Below, in pieces: positions 16,977-26,880 of a stretch of 64,000 nt of DNA. A program made the position numbers and the translations under genes. The stretch comes from Phycisphaerales bacterium (GTDB lineage Bacteria > Planctomycetota > Phycisphaerae > Phycisphaerales > UBA1924), in NCBI GenBank assembly GCA_020847175.1, contig JADLCM010000019.1, positions 62,001 to 126,000 on the forward strand, given 5' to 3'. Under the pieces are notes generated by a model. The model was not told the origin of the DNA and did no database searches. It saw nothing but the letters and a program-made list of their open reading frames with translations. Each line of letters opens with the position of its first letter. Positions within the stretch are counted from its first letter, which is position 1.

Positions 16977-18560
16977 ATGGCGACCTTCACCCAGCGCGAT
17001 TCCGGTTCATCCGCCCAGGGCAGCCCCCGCGCCGCCCACTCCACGCAGACCGAAAAAATCATCGCCGATGCGATCACCTTCGACGATGTCCTCCTGCTCC
17101 CCAGACGCAGCGCCGTCGTCCCCGCGATGGCCCTCACCCGCACGCGCCTCACCCGCAATGTCGCTCTCAACATCCCGATTCTCTCCGCCCCTATGGACAC
17201 CGTCACCGAGTCCGCCCTCGCCATCGCCCTCGCGCTCGAGGGCGGCATCGGCATCATCCATAAGAACCTCTCCCCCGAAGCCCAGGCCCGCGAAGTCGCC
17301 AAGGTCAAACGCTCCGCCAACGGCATCATCGCCGACCCCATCACCCTCGGGCCCGATGATTCCGTCCGGCGCGCCCGCGAACTCATGCGCCAGCACCATG
17401 TCTCCGGCTTCCCCGTCACCGCCGACGGCGCCGCCAACCTCCGCGGCAAGGGCCGGCTCCTCGGCATCATCACCCGGCGCGACCTCAAGTTCGTCGAGAA
17501 CGAATCCACCCCGGTCCGCGAAGTCATGACCGCCGACGCCCTCGTCACCGCCCCCCCGGGCACCAGCCTCGCCGACGCCGAGATCATCCTCAACCGCAGC
17601 AAGGTCGAAAAACTCCTCCTCGTTGACCCCGCCGGCAACCTCTCCGGCATGATCACCATGCGCGACATCGAGCGCAGCGGCAAGTTCCCGAGCGCCAACC
17701 TCGACGCCCGCGGACGCCTCATCTGCGGCGGGGCCATCGGCGTCGACCAGCTCGACCGCGCCCAGGCCCTCATCGAGGCCGGTGCCGACGTCATCGTCGT
17801 CGATACCGCACACGGACACTCCGAGAACGTCCTCCGCACCGTGCGCGAGGTCAAGAAGCACCACGCCATCGACGTCATCGCGGGCAACATCGCCACCGCC
17901 GAAGGCGCCGAGGCCCTCATCGAGGCCGGCGCCGACGCCGTCAAGGTCGGCATCGGCCCCGGCAGCATCTGCACCACGCGCATCGTCACCGGCGTCGGCG
18001 TGCCCCAGATCACCGCCGTCATGAACGCCCTCGACGGCGTCCGGCGCTCGGGCGCCGACGTACCCGTCATCGCCGACGGCGGCATCCGCCAGTCCGGCGA
18101 CATCGCCAAGGCCCTCGGCGCCGGCGCGAGCGCCGTCATGCTCGGCTCCCTCCTCGCCGGGCTCGATGAGTCCCCGGGCGAGGTCGTCATCAGCACCGGC
18201 CGCCGTTACAAGAGCTACCGCGGCATGGGCTCCGAGGGCGCGATGAACGCCGGCAGCGCCGACCGCTACGGCCAGGGCGAGAAGTTCAAGGGCAACGCCC
18301 CCGCCGCCCTCAAGTTCGTCCCCGAAGGCGTCGAGGGCCTCGTCCCCTACCGCGGGTCGCTCGCCGAGTTCATCTACCAGCTCGTCGGGGGCCTCCGGGC
18401 CGCCATGGGTTACTGCGGCTGCCAGACGCTCGAGGAGTTTCGGCGCGAGGCCCGCTTCTGCCGCGTCAGCAGCGCCAGCATGGTCGAAAGCCACCCCCAC
18501 GACATCCGCATCACCAAGGAGAGCCCCAACTACATGGTCGAACTCGGCGAACGCAAGTAG
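16977..18560 (+). CDS. guaB: Inosine-5'-monophosphate dehydrogenase
   Basis: This enzyme catalyses the NAD-dependent oxidation of IMP to XMP, the committed step of GMP synthesis. The 527-residue sequence contains the TIM-barrel start [11 protein letters not shown], two CBS domains between about residues 115 and 245 ([23 protein letters not shown]), VDTAHGHS, and the catalytic loop GPGSICTTR with Cys332. The flap region GMGSEGAM and the monovalent-cation site are also present. The first 25 residues are a polar extension. The start is a leaderless-type ATG under a good promoter. It is divergent from the hydroxylase gene. Confidence 0.97.
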   Translation: MATFTQRDSGSSAQGSPRAAHSTQTEKIIADAITFDDVLLLPRRSAVVPAMALTRTRLTRNVALNIPILSAPMDTVTESALAIALALEGGIGIIHKNLSPEAQAREVAKVKRSANGIIADPITLGPDDSVRRARELMRQHHVSGFPVTADGAANLRGKGRLLGIITRRDLKFVENESTPVREVMTADALVTAPPGTSLADAEIILNRSKVEKLLLVDPAGNLSGMITMRDIERSGKFPSANLDARGRLICGGAIGVDQLDRAQALIEAGADVIVVDTAHGHSENVLRTVREVKKHHAIDVIAGNIATAEGAEALIEAGADAVKVGIGPGSICTTRIVTGVGVPQITAVMNALDGVRRSGADVPVIADGGIRQSGDIAKALGAGASAVMLGSLLAGLDESPGEVVISTGRRYKSYRGMGSEGAMNAGSADRYGQGEKFKGNAPAALKFVPEGVEGLVPYRGSLAEFIYQLVGGLRAAMGYCGCQTLEEFRREARFCRVSSASMVESHPHDIRITKESPNYMVELGERK

Positions 18561-18650
18561 GCACCCTCCCCCGGCATCTGCCGGACCTTCCGCCCGCATC
18601 GCGCCGGCGACCTTCCCCTCTCGCGCGTGCCCGCATCCCGGAGCGCGCGC

Positions 18651-19853
18651 TCAGAACGCCTGGTTCGTCGCCTTCATCAGCGGAATCATGATCGAGAGCA
18701 GCAGCGAACCGATCATGACGAAGAGCATCACCAGCAGCAGCGGCTCAAAGGCCGCCAGCAGCCGCGCCGCCCGCCGATCAACCTCGCCCGACATGTCCTC
18801 GGCCAGCGACTCGAACGCCGACTCGAGGTCGCCCGATCGCTCCGCCGCGATCAGCAGCCGCCGCGTCGCCAGCGGCAGCGCCGTCACATCGTCGATGAGT
18901 TTCCGCAGCACGCCTCCCTCGATCAGGCGCGTCCGCAGCGTGCCCAGTTGCTCCTTCAGTTTCGGGTGCCCGATCGCCGCAACGCCCACGCCCAGCCCGT
19001 CCGCCAGCGGCACGCCCGAGCGGGCCATCGCGCCCATCACCGAGAAGAACCGCGCCGACTCCTGCGCCAGCACCACGTCCTTGAGCAGGGGCGTGCGGCG
19101 CATCAGCCGCCGGATCACCGCCGCCAGGCCCTTGCGCCCCGCGACGCACGCCGCCGCGCCCCCCAGCAACGCGAAGAGCACCACGTACCAGTACGTGCGC
19201 AGCGCATCCCCGATCGCCATGAGTGCTTTCGTGTATCCCGGCAGCACCACCCCCGACTGCTCCAGCGCCCCGCCGATCTTGGGCACGATCCACCCCAGCA
19301 TCGCGAAGGCCACCACCACGCCGATCGTCAGCACGATCGCCGGGTAGATCATCAGCGTCGCCGCCTTGCCGCTCACCGCGAGGGTGCGCTTCGCGTTGTG
19401 CGCAAGCTGCGCGCACGCCCCCGCCAGGTCGCCCGTGCGCTCCGCCGCGCGGTACACCGCCGCCGTCACCGCGTCAAACCCGCCCGTCCGCTGGCAGGCG
19501 TCCGCGAACCCCGCCCCCGCCGCCACCGACTCCCGGATGCGCTCGATGCGAGGCCGCGCCGAAGCACGCGCCGCCCGCGACGTCACCTCCAGCGCTTCCA
19601 CCAGCGGCACGCCCCGCCCCACCAGCTGCGACAACTGCTGGTTGAACTGCATCTGGTCCTTGAGCGAAAACCGCGCCTCCGAGGCCATCCACCCGGGCAG
19701 CCGCCACGACCGCAGCAGGATCAGCCGATCGCGCTTCAGTTGCTCCGCCAGCGCCCGCTCAGACCGCGCCTGCTTCACGCCAAACCGCTTCCCCCCCTTG
19801 GGCGAGGCGGCGACATACGCAAAGGGCAGGTTGGTCTGGGCGACGCGGCTCAC
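18651..19853 (-). CDS. GspF/PilC-like inner-membrane platform protein
   Basis: A type II secretion or type IV pilus assembly platform protein of about 400 residues. Two T2SSF domains are visible, each preceded by a helical bundle: FNQQLSQLVGRGVPLVEALE near residue 75 and RFFSVMGAMARSGVPLADGL near 280. Three membrane segments occur, the last at the C-terminus (LLLVMLFVMIGSLLLSIMIPL). The GTG at 19853 gives the expected N-terminus (VAQTNLPFAYVAASPKGG). TACAAT ends five bases before it, and an ATG at 19892 is the alternative. No other secretion genes are nearby, so the rest of the machine must be elsewhere. Confidence 0.85.
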   Translation of the reverse strand: MSRVAQTNLPFAYVAASPKGGKRFGVKQARSERALAEQLKRDRLILLRSWRLPGWMASEARFSLKDQMQFNQQLSQLVGRGVPLVEALEVTSRAARASARPRIERIRESVAAGAGFADACQRTGGFDAVTAAVYRAAERTGDLAGACAQLAHNAKRTLAVSGKAATLMIYPAIVLTIGVVVAFAMLGWIVPKIGGALEQSGVVLPGYTKALMAIGDALRTYWYVVLFALLGGAAACVAGRKGLAAVIRRLMRRTPLLKDVVLAQESARFFSVMGAMARSGVPLADGLGVGVAAIGHPKLKEQLGTLRTRLIEGGVLRKLIDDVTALPLATRRLLIAAERSGDLESAFESLAEDMSGEVDRRAARLLAAFEPLLLVMLFVMIGSLLLSIMIPLMKATNQAF

Positions 19854-19996
19854 GGCAGATTGTACTGCCCAACGCCCGCCCCGCCGCCGCATTGCCGCCC
19901 CCGGGCCCCGTGACGCACAGGTGACAGGCGTGAGCAGATCACACGCTGGATTCGCCGCGACGTCCGGTGGCTTCACACACGGCCGCGCTCCACCAA

Positions 19997-20068
19997 AGCG
20001 GGCGAGGGGATTCGAACCCCTGACGTACAGCTTGGAAGGCTGTCACTCTACCACTGAGTTACGCCCGC
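19997..20068 (-). tRNA. tRNA-Gly, anticodon UCC
   Basis: The reverse complement gives acceptor arms GCGGGCG and CGCCCGC, a D-arm with AACTCAGTGGTAGAGT, anticodon loop CTTCCAA (anticodon TCC) and T-arm with TTCGAAT. The discriminator is T and CCA is not encoded. It is the second glycine isoacceptor in the window and differs from the first mainly in the anticodon and T-arm stems. Confidence 0.97.
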
Positions 20069-20149
20069 GAAGCCCAAGCGTAGGCCCGGGCGCGCGGGCG
20101 AGGCCCGTCCCCGCCCTCGCCATTGGTACCATGTCCCGGGAGGTCCGCC

Positions 20150-21235
20150 ATGACGCACCTGGATCGCCGGTCGTTCGTCCTCGCCGCGGGCGCATCAGCG
20201 CTGGCCGCCGCCGCGGCCCGTTCGCAGCCCACCGCCCCGGGCCCCGCACCCGCCGAGGGCGATGCCCACCGCGGCCCCTGCGTGCTCGCCAGCGGCAACG
20301 GCCAGCGCGCCGTCGACAAGGCCTTCGCCATGATCCGCGCCGGCTCCGACCCCGTCGATGCCGTCGTCGAGGGCGTCGCCATCGTCGAAGACGATCCCGC
20401 CGACATGTCCGTCGGCTTGGGCGGCCTGCCCAACGAAGAGGGCGTCGTGCAGCTCGATGCCAGCGTCATGCACGGCCCCACCCACAAGGCCGGGGCCGTC
20501 GCCGCCCTCGAAGGCGTCCGCAACGCCGCCAAGGTCGCGCTCACGGTGCTCAAGCGCACCGATCACTGCCTCATCGTGGGCGCCGGCGCCAAGCGCTTCG
20601 CCCTCTCCTACGGCTTCGTCGAAGAGAACCTTCTCACCCCCGAGGCCCGCGAGGTCTGGCTCCGCTGGCGCGCCAACCGCTCCACCCAGGACGACTGGCT
20701 CAATGATGACGAGATGGACTTCGCCCCCGAACGCCAACGACAGGCCCGCGCCTCCATCGAGTTCACCTACGGCACCATCCACTGCGCCGGCACCAACGCC
20801 GCCGACGGCGCCGCCGCCAACGTCTCCGCCGTCACCACCACCAGCGGCCTCTCCTGGAAGATCCCCGGACGCGTCGGCGACTCGCCCATCATCGGCGCGG
20901 GCATGTACGTCGACAACGACGTGGGGGCCGCCGGCGCCACCGGGCGCGGCGAGGCCGTCATCGTCAATTGCGGCGGCTTCGCCATCGTCGAACTCATGCG
21001 CTCCGGCATGACCCCCTCCCAGGCCTGCCTCGCCGTCGCCAGGCGCATCGCCGACCGCACCCGCGAAAAGCGCCTGCTCGACGCCTCCGGACGCCCCAAC
21101 TTCAACGTCTCCCTCTACGCCCTGCGCAAGGACGGGGCCTACGGCGGCGCCAGCCTCCACCCGGGCGGCTCGCTCGCCGTGTGCACCGCCCACGGCAGCC
21201 GCGTCATCCCCTGCACGCCCCTCTTCAGCGCATGA
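20150..21235 (+). CDS. Tat-exported glycosylasparaginase-type Ntn hydrolase
   Basis: A protein of the N4-(beta-N-acetylglucosaminyl)-L-asparaginase / isoaspartyl-peptidase family, made as a precursor that cleaves itself before a threonine. The conserved block GLGGLPNEEGVVQLDASVM (about 89-107) is family-specific, and the self-cleavage site is FTYGTIH with Thr209 as nucleophile. SWKIPGRVGDSPIIGAG follows as the substrate loop. The N-terminus (DRRSFVLAAGASALAAAAA) is a Tat signal, so the enzyme acts outside the cytoplasm, perhaps removing glycans from asparagine in scavenged glycoproteins. A GGGAGGT site precedes the ATG. It is 361 residues long. Confidence 0.88.
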   Translation: MTHLDRRSFVLAAGASALAAAAARSQPTAPGPAPAEGDAHRGPCVLASGNGQRAVDKAFAMIRAGSDPVDAVVEGVAIVEDDPADMSVGLGGLPNEEGVVQLDASVMHGPTHKAGAVAALEGVRNAAKVALTVLKRTDHCLIVGAGAKRFALSYGFVEENLLTPEAREVWLRWRANRSTQDDWLNDDEMDFAPERQRQARASIEFTYGTIHCAGTNAADGAAANVSAVTTTSGLSWKIPGRVGDSPIIGAGMYVDNDVGAAGATGRGEAVIVNCGGFAIVELMRSGMTPSQACLAVARRIADRTREKRLLDASGRPNFNVSLYALRKDGAYGGASLHPGGSLAVCTAHGSRVIPCTPLFSA

Positions 21236-21277
21236 GCCCCGGCCGTCCGCACCCCCGCTTCTGACGTATAACCCCGC

Positions 21278-24200
21278 ATGGGACGAAGGCCAGCCAAGAT
21301 CGACGAAGGCCCAAAGCTGTTCGCCCGCGAAGAGGCAGCCTTTCAGCGCCGCTTTCGCCGCCAGCGCGCGATCTTCATCCCGCGGTTTGTCCGCGAGGCG
21401 GCGGCCGATCGCTCGCTCGCCGGTCCGGCCCAGGAATCCGCATACCAGATCCTGCTCCGGTGGGCCGATCTGGAGTCTTCGGGCCATCTGCAACGCGAAA
21501 AAGAGACATCGATCGACACCCAGTTCCTCGAACAGGTGTTCGGAGATGCCCTCGGGTACCTCGTCAAGACGCGCAGCCCCGCCGACTTTCAACTGGACCA
21601 CAAGCACGCCGTGCCGGGCGTCGGCACCGCCGACGGCGCGCTCGGCGCCTTTCCAGGCGCCAGGTCGCCCTCGGTCATCATTGAGCTCAAAGATGCGCTG
21701 ACCGACCTCGATCGCGATCGATCGAACGGACGCACCGCGGTCCAGCAGTGCTGGGACTATCTCAGCGCCCTGCCCGACTGCGACTGGGGAATCGTCTCCA
21801 ACTTCTCGACCATCCGTCTCTACCATCGAAGCAGGTCAAGCCTCAACTACGAGGAGTTCTCACTCCAGGAACTCCGCGACCGCGCCCGCTTCAGCGAGTT
21901 CTACGCGATCTTCGAACGCGGCGGTCTTGTCCCCTCCGCGCTCGGGCAGATCCCGCGTGCGCTCGCGCTCCTTCAGAAGACCGCGCGCCGCCAGAAAGAC
22001 GTGGGCGACGATCTCTACAAGAACTACCAGTGGCGCCGCCTCGAACTCATCGAGCACCTGCACACCGAAGAAGGCAAGAGCCTCGACGAAGCAATCCGCA
22101 TCGCGCAGAAAATCCTCGACCGCATCATCTTCATCGCCTTCTGTGAAGACCGCGGGCTCCTGCCGGAAAACTCACTCTCCGATACCAAGACAGACGTCCG
22201 CCGATACAGCCGCGCCCGCAACCCCGCGTGGGAGAACTTTCTCGACCTCTTCACCGCCGTCGACAAAGGAGCAAAGGGCAAGAAGGAGATCACCGCGTTC
22301 AACGGCGGCCTGTTCGCCGATGACCCCGCGATCAACGCCCTGGACCTCGAAGACGAGAAGTGGACCAACGCGTTCGCCGGGTTCGGCAACTACGACTTCT
22401 CCGAAGAAGTCAACGTCGAAGTGCTCGGGCACCTCTTCGAGCGATCAATTACCGAGCTCGAGAAACTCCGTGTCGGCGGGCTCCTCGCCCTCAAGGGCGC
22501 GGTCGAGGGCGCGAACGGGACCAACCACAGCGCCGCCAGGTCTGCCAAGGGCAAAGCCAAGTCCACGCGCGCACGCAACGCGGGCGACGACGCCCCCCTC
22601 TCCAAGATGCCCAAGAGCGCCCAGCGCAAGCGATTCGGCATCTACTACACGCCACCGGCCTTCACAGGCCTCATCGTTGAACGCACTGTCGACGCCCTCG
22701 TGCGAGATCGCTTCGCGGCACTCGCCAAGAAGCACAAGGTCGATCCCGAATCCCGCGAGCCCCAAGACCCCAGACGCGTCCGCGCGTACTGGACCGCGTG
22801 CCTTGAATGCCTCAAGGCCATCACCATCTGCGACCCGGCCTGCGGCTCAGGCGCGTTCCTCATCCGCGCCTATGACGCCATGGACGCCCACTACAAGGCC
22901 GTCGTCCACGGTCTGGGTGGCGCGGCGGTCCCGCCCGCCGACCTCGCCGCGGTCGAAGACTCCATCCCCGACCTCATCCTCTCGAAAAACCTCTACGGCG
23001 TGGACCTCTCGCGCGAGGGCGTCGAGATCACGCAACTTGCCCTCTGGATCCGCTCGGCCCGCGTTGGCAGGACGCTGATGGACCTCTCCAAGCACATCGT
23101 CCACGGCAACTCGCTCGTGCCCGATCCGGCGGTGGATCGACACGCCATGAACTGGGTCGAGGCCTTCCCCCAGGTGTTCGGCACAGGCCAAGCCGGTGGC
23201 TTCGATTGCGTGATCGGCAACCCGCCGTGGGAGCGGGTCAAGGTGCAGGATCGCGAGTTCTTTTCGCTCACCGACCCTGTAACCGCGCAGGCCGTCAGTG
23301 CCGCCGACCGCAAGCAGCGCATCGCCGCGATGCCCACCGCCGCGCCGGAGTTGCATGAGTCCTATCTCGCTGCGCGCGACCGGGCACAGAGGATGCTCGA
23401 CTATGCGCGCGTACCAGCTTCGCAGGGTGGCCGCTATCCGCTCACGGGCAAAGGTGATGTCAACCTCTACATGCTCTTTGCCGAGTTGGCTCGCGCAATC
23501 GTCGCTCCGGCTGGCATGGTGGGCGTGCTCGTCCCCTCGGGCATTGCAACCGACGACACCACCAAGGAGTTCTTCAACGACCTCATGGACCGCAAGGCCT
23601 TGGTGAGCCTCTACGACTTCGAGAACCGCAACAAGGTCTTCGAGGACGTGGACGGGCGGTTCAAGTTCTCCGCGCTTGTCTTCCACGGCAGCGAGGGGCA
23701 GACCGAGCAAGCCGACTTCGTCTTCTTCGCCCACGGCGTGGACGAAGTGGCGGACACGAACACGCAGCGCCACATCCCCCTCACCGCGGCGGACATGAAA
23801 CTCCTCAACCCCAACACCAAGACCTGCCCTATCTTCCGCACCCGGCGGGACGCGAACCTCACCCGCGCCATCTACAAGCGCGTCCCGATCATGATCGACG
23901 AGAACCGCAAGCAGGGCGGCAACCCGTGGGGGATCAGGTTCGTCAGGATGTTGGACCAAACCAACGACGCCGAACATTTCGCCGAGGCCAAGGTCTGGAA
24001 GAAAAAGGGGTACACGCTCCAGGGCAACGTCTACACCAAGAACAGGAAGCGGGCCTTGCCCCTCTACGAAGCCAAGATGGTGCAGGCCTTCGACCATCGG
24101 GCCGCGAGCGTGGTGGTGGACGACGAGAACTGGGTGCGCCAGGGCCAGAAGGCCGAAACCTCCTTCGTGCAGCACGCCAACCCCGAGTTCGCCGTCCTGC

Positions 24201-24883
24201 CGAGGTGGTGGGTGGCGGAGGGCGTGGTCGAGATAGTGATGGCGGAACAACCTGGCAACAAGCCGTGGTTCATGGGCTTCAAGGACATCACCAGCCCAAC
24301 CAACGAAAGGACGATGATCTCGGCGTTCGTCCCCCGGTCAGCCGTCACCAACAAGTTCGTGCTGATGCTTACCGATACAGAGCCGCGCCGCCACGCCTGC
24401 TTGCTCGGCAACTTCAACTCCTTCGTCTTCGACTACGTGACGCGGCAGAAAATTGGAGCCATCACCCTCAACTTCTTCATTGTCGAGCAACTCCCCACGC
24501 TCCCTCCCGAGACCTACGCCGACAAGTGCCCGTGGTCGAAGCGCGAAACTCTCGAACACTGGATCAGCGAGCGCGTCCTGAAACTCTCCTGCACCGCCGA
24601 AGACATGCTGCCCCTCGCCCGCGCCTGCGACTTCAAGGGGAGCCGGGGCGATGGCGTTCACATCTGGAAGGAACAGGAGCGCGCCGAACTCCGCGCCGAA
24701 CTCGACGCCGCCTTCTTCATTCTTTACGGCATCGAACGGGACGATGTCGAGTACATCCTTGGCACCTTCAGCGGCACGGGCCTGCGACCCGAATCTGAAC
24801 AGATCGATGGCCGTCGCTGGGAGCCCGGCAAGGCGGCGGACCTCATTCTGGAGTGCTATGACCGCTTGTCGGAGCCACAGTGA
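21278..24883 (+). CDS. Type IIG restriction-modification enzyme (Eco57I-like)
   Basis: A single 1201-residue polypeptide joins nuclease, methylase and specificity parts. N-terminal PD-(D/E)xK residues are plausible: Asp119 and Glu136-x-Lys138 in VIIELKD. A helical connector holds FCEDRGLLPEN and GIYYTPP (about 450), typical of these enzymes. The N6-adenine methylase domain has DPACGSGAF (from residue 519) and NPPW (648-651). The C-terminal 450 residues should read DNA, and the target cannot be predicted. TATAAC ends five bases before the ATG, a leaderless-type start. No partner gene is needed. It has more A+T-ending codons than its neighbours, consistent with transfer. Confidence 0.9.
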   Translation: MGRRPAKIDEGPKLFAREEAAFQRRFRRQRAIFIPRFVREAAADRSLAGPAQESAYQILLRWADLESSGHLQREKETSIDTQFLEQVFGDALGYLVKTRSPADFQLDHKHAVPGVGTADGALGAFPGARSPSVIIELKDALTDLDRDRSNGRTAVQQCWDYLSALPDCDWGIVSNFSTIRLYHRSRSSLNYEEFSLQELRDRARFSEFYAIFERGGLVPSALGQIPRALALLQKTARRQKDVGDDLYKNYQWRRLELIEHLHTEEGKSLDEAIRIAQKILDRIIFIAFCEDRGLLPENSLSDTKTDVRRYSRARNPAWENFLDLFTAVDKGAKGKKEITAFNGGLFADDPAINALDLEDEKWTNAFAGFGNYDFSEEVNVEVLGHLFERSITELEKLRVGGLLALKGAVEGANGTNHSAARSAKGKAKSTRARNAGDDAPLSKMPKSAQRKRFGIYYTPPAFTGLIVERTVDALVRDRFAALAKKHKVDPESREPQDPRRVRAYWTACLECLKAITICDPACGSGAFLIRAYDAMDAHYKAVVHGLGGAAVPPADLAAVEDSIPDLILSKNLYGVDLSREGVEITQLALWIRSARVGRTLMDLSKHIVHGNSLVPDPAVDRHAMNWVEAFPQVFGTGQAGGFDCVIGNPPWERVKVQDREFFSLTDPVTAQAVSAADRKQRIAAMPTAAPELHESYLAARDRAQRMLDYARVPASQGGRYPLTGKGDVNLYMLFAELARAIVAPAGMVGVLVPSGIATDDTTKEFFNDLMDRKALVSLYDFENRNKVFEDVDGRFKFSALVFHGSEGQTEQADFVFFAHGVDEVADTNTQRHIPLTAADMKLLNPNTKTCPIFRTRRDANLTRAIYKRVPIMIDENRKQGGNPWGIRFVRMLDQTNDAEHFAEAKVWKKKGYTLQGNVYTKNRKRALPLYEAKMVQAFDHRAASVVVDDENWVRQGQKAETSFVQHANPEFAVLPRWWVAEGVVEIVMAEQPGNKPWFMGFKDITSPTNERTMISAFVPRSAVTNKFVLMLTDTEPRRHACLLGNFNSFVFDYVTRQKIGAITLNFFIVEQLPTLPPETYADKCPWSKRETLEHWISERVLKLSCTAEDMLPLARACDFKGSRGDGVHIWKEQERAELRAELDAAFFILYGIERDDVEYILGTFSGTGLRPESEQIDGRRWEPGKAADLILECYDRLSEPQ

Positions 24884-24892
24884 AGCCCCGCC

Positions 24893-25759
24893 CTACCGCC
24901 CGATCAGCCGCAGCTTCTGAAGCCGCGCCCGCGCCCGCGGCAGAAGTTCGTACACCCACCCGAAGCGCCGGTTGTGCGCCGCGTTCTTCCGCTTGAAGCG
25001 CTCCACTTCCTCCGCGAACCCCTCGCCCGAGGCCGCGATCCGGCGCTCGAAGAGCGCCAGCGCGAACCGGTACAACTCCGCGTCCAGTTCATTGTGGCGC
25101 GCGATGAGCGCCCGGTGCTCCGGCGTGATCTCGTCCTTCTTCTTCCGCTGCTTCGTGACGTTGCTCCGCCCGTACGACACCCGGCGCCACTTCAGCGTGC
25201 GCCGGAAGAGCACCATGCTCTCGTCAAAGCGCTCCATGATCGCGACGTAGAACATGTCCTCCAGGCGCTGCTTCGCCCGCTCCAGGTGCTCGCGCGTCAC
25301 CTCCCCGATCGGCACATCGAGAATCCGCCCCCCCTCCCCCGCGAGATACCGCACCTGCCCGTTGTCCACGTGCCACACGTCCTGGTCCGGTCGGACGGCG
25401 ATCCAATCCTCCAGCCGCGCCTCCCGCGGCAGCTTGCCCTGCTGCTTGCGGAAGAAGAACACGCTCAGAGTCCGGTCCGTCGGCTCGCGGATCACCGTGA
25501 GGTACCGGCTGGGCTCAGGCAGCCGCTCGTGAATCCCCCAGCCGCAGTGCGCCTCAAAGAACCGCACCGCGCGCTTCTTCCGCGCCGGGAGCGCCTCGAT
25601 CCGCCCCACCCGGGCGTCGAGGCCGGGCACGAAGTAATACCCCAGCGTCACCTGGTGTCGCAGCACCCGCCACGGCGGGCGCAGCAGCAGCCGCAACTTC
25701 AGCATGCGGCTGAAGGTCGTTCCGGCGTTCTTCGGCAAATGCAGATGGATGAGCAGCAT
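24893..25759 (-). CDS. Sulfotransferase family protein
   Basis: A PAPS-dependent sulfotransferase of 288 residues. The 5'-phosphosulfate loop is LHLPKNAGTTF at residues 6-16, and the 3'-phosphate site is VIREPTDRTLS near residue 90. This layout is that of carbohydrate sulfotransferases (Sulfotransfer_2 type), so the acceptor is likely a polysaccharide. The C-terminal 70 residues are basic and helical. It is the last gene of a minus-strand cluster of glycan genes and converges on the type IIG enzyme with a 9-bp gap. A 164-bp gap separates it from the deacetylase. Confidence 0.82.
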   Translation of the reverse strand: MLLIHLHLPKNAGTTFSRMLKLRLLLRPPWRVLRHQVTLGYYFVPGLDARVGRIEALPARKKRAVRFFEAHCGWGIHERLPEPSRYLTVIREPTDRTLSVFFFRKQQGKLPREARLEDWIAVRPDQDVWHVDNGQVRYLAGEGGRILDVPIGEVTREHLERAKQRLEDMFYVAIMERFDESMVLFRRTLKWRRVSYGRSNVTKQRKKKDEITPEHRALIARHNELDAELYRFALALFERRIAASGEGFAEEVERFKRKNAAHNRRFGWVYELLPRARARLQKLRLIGR

Positions 25760-25923
25760 GGGAGTGATTCACCACAAGGACGCCGCGACGCCCTTCGGAA
25801 CGCACATCGCATCCGCACGCGGTCCCCGCCCCGTGCAGGGTTCCTGGCGAAACACGCATGGGTTCATCGGCGTCAAGGTCTCGGCGATCACGTTCAGCCC
25901 TTTCTTCGGCACGAGCCCCGCAA

Positions 25924-26853
25924 TCACGCCACCGATGAAGCCCGGTCGATGCCCGCACCCTGGGCCGCCGCTTCGCCCTGCCCCCGCGCCTCGCGGTGAC
26001 GCTCGCCGAGCCCCAGCACCGCCGCGCACGTGTCCCAGCGGTGCCGGCTCAGCATGTGCCGCAGTTTGCCCTCCGTGCTCGCGCACCCGACGTAGCACTT
26101 GAACCTCCGGTGGGGCGGCATGGGCACCCGGGGGCAGTCCGGGGCGAAGTCGCGCGGATGCAGGTAGACGACCGTGGGCCGTCCCGCCTTCGCCTCGTGC
26201 GCCATGCCCTGCTCGATCATCCGGCGCGTGATGAGCCGAAGGTACCCCCCGCCCGAGTAGCACATCCGCTTCCGGAAAGGCCCCACGCCCACCGGCGCCA
26301 GCGACATCGGCAGTTCCGGCAGCGTTCTCCCGCTGGGCGTCGTGATAGTGTGCATCCCCGCCGGGCAGGCGTACCCCCCGTGCCCCCTCGCCCCCGGAAA
26401 CAGGCTCGCGTCGTAGGCGATCCCTTGGTCCAGCAGCACGTCAAAGGCCCATTCGCACCCCCGCGTGATCGAGAACGACGGGGCCCGGAAGCCCCGGATG
26501 CTCACCCCCGGCGCCGCATCGCGCAGCACCTTCATTGAGAGCGCGATGTCCTCGGCGAAGGTCTCGGGCGAGAGTTCGTAGACCTTCCGGTGCCAGTACG
26601 AATGGGTTCCGATCTCGTGCCCCGCCCCGGCGATGCGACGCACCAGCCCGGGGTGACGCTCGGCCACCCACCCGAGCATGAAGAACGTGCCCTTCGCCCC
26701 GTGATCGTCGCAGATCCTCAGGATCAGGTCCGTGTAGCGTTCCACCAACGTCGACCGCGCGTGAAGCTCCGGCCACTTCGACGGATCCTCGACCGCCTTG
26801 ATCTCCACGATGTGAAACCAGTCCTCGATGTCGAAGGACAGGGCGTGGGTCAA
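25924..26853 (-). CDS. Polysaccharide deacetylase (NodB-like, XrtA-associated type)
   Basis: A metal-dependent deacetylase of about 309 residues. The catalytic and metal motifs are LSFDIEDWFH near the N-terminus (Asp-x-Glu-Asp) and GTHSYWH (His-x3-His). RGFRAPSFS and the C-terminal VVYLHPRDF are also conserved. The pattern FDxEDWFH with a C-terminal extension matches deacetylases found with exosortase (XrtA) capsule loci. The start is unusual: no ATG exists, the TTG at 26853 gives the natural N-terminus, and a TTG at 26910 overlaps the stop of the inserted four-helix gene. The repeat at 26881-26903 may have replaced the original start region. Confidence 0.82.
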   Translation of the reverse strand: MTHALSFDIEDWFHIVEIKAVEDPSKWPELHARSTLVERYTDLILRICDDHGAKGTFFMLGWVAERHPGLVRRIAGAGHEIGTHSYWHRKVYELSPETFAEDIALSMKVLRDAAPGVSIRGFRAPSFSITRGCEWAFDVLLDQGIAYDASLFPGARGHGGYACPAGMHTITTPSGRTLPELPMSLAPVGVGPFRKRMCYSGGGYLRLITRRMIEQGMAHEAKAGRPTVVYLHPRDFAPDCPRVPMPPHRRFKCYVGCASTEGKLRHMLSRHRWDTCAAVLGLGERHREARGQGEAAAQGAGIDRASSVA

Positions 26854-26880
26854 GTCGCCGGGTGCGGCCCGGGCGTGAGC

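Noticed and set aside
18651-19853. A type II secretion or pilus locus
   Set aside because: Only the GspF-like gene is present; no ATPase, secretin or pseudopilin genes are nearby.
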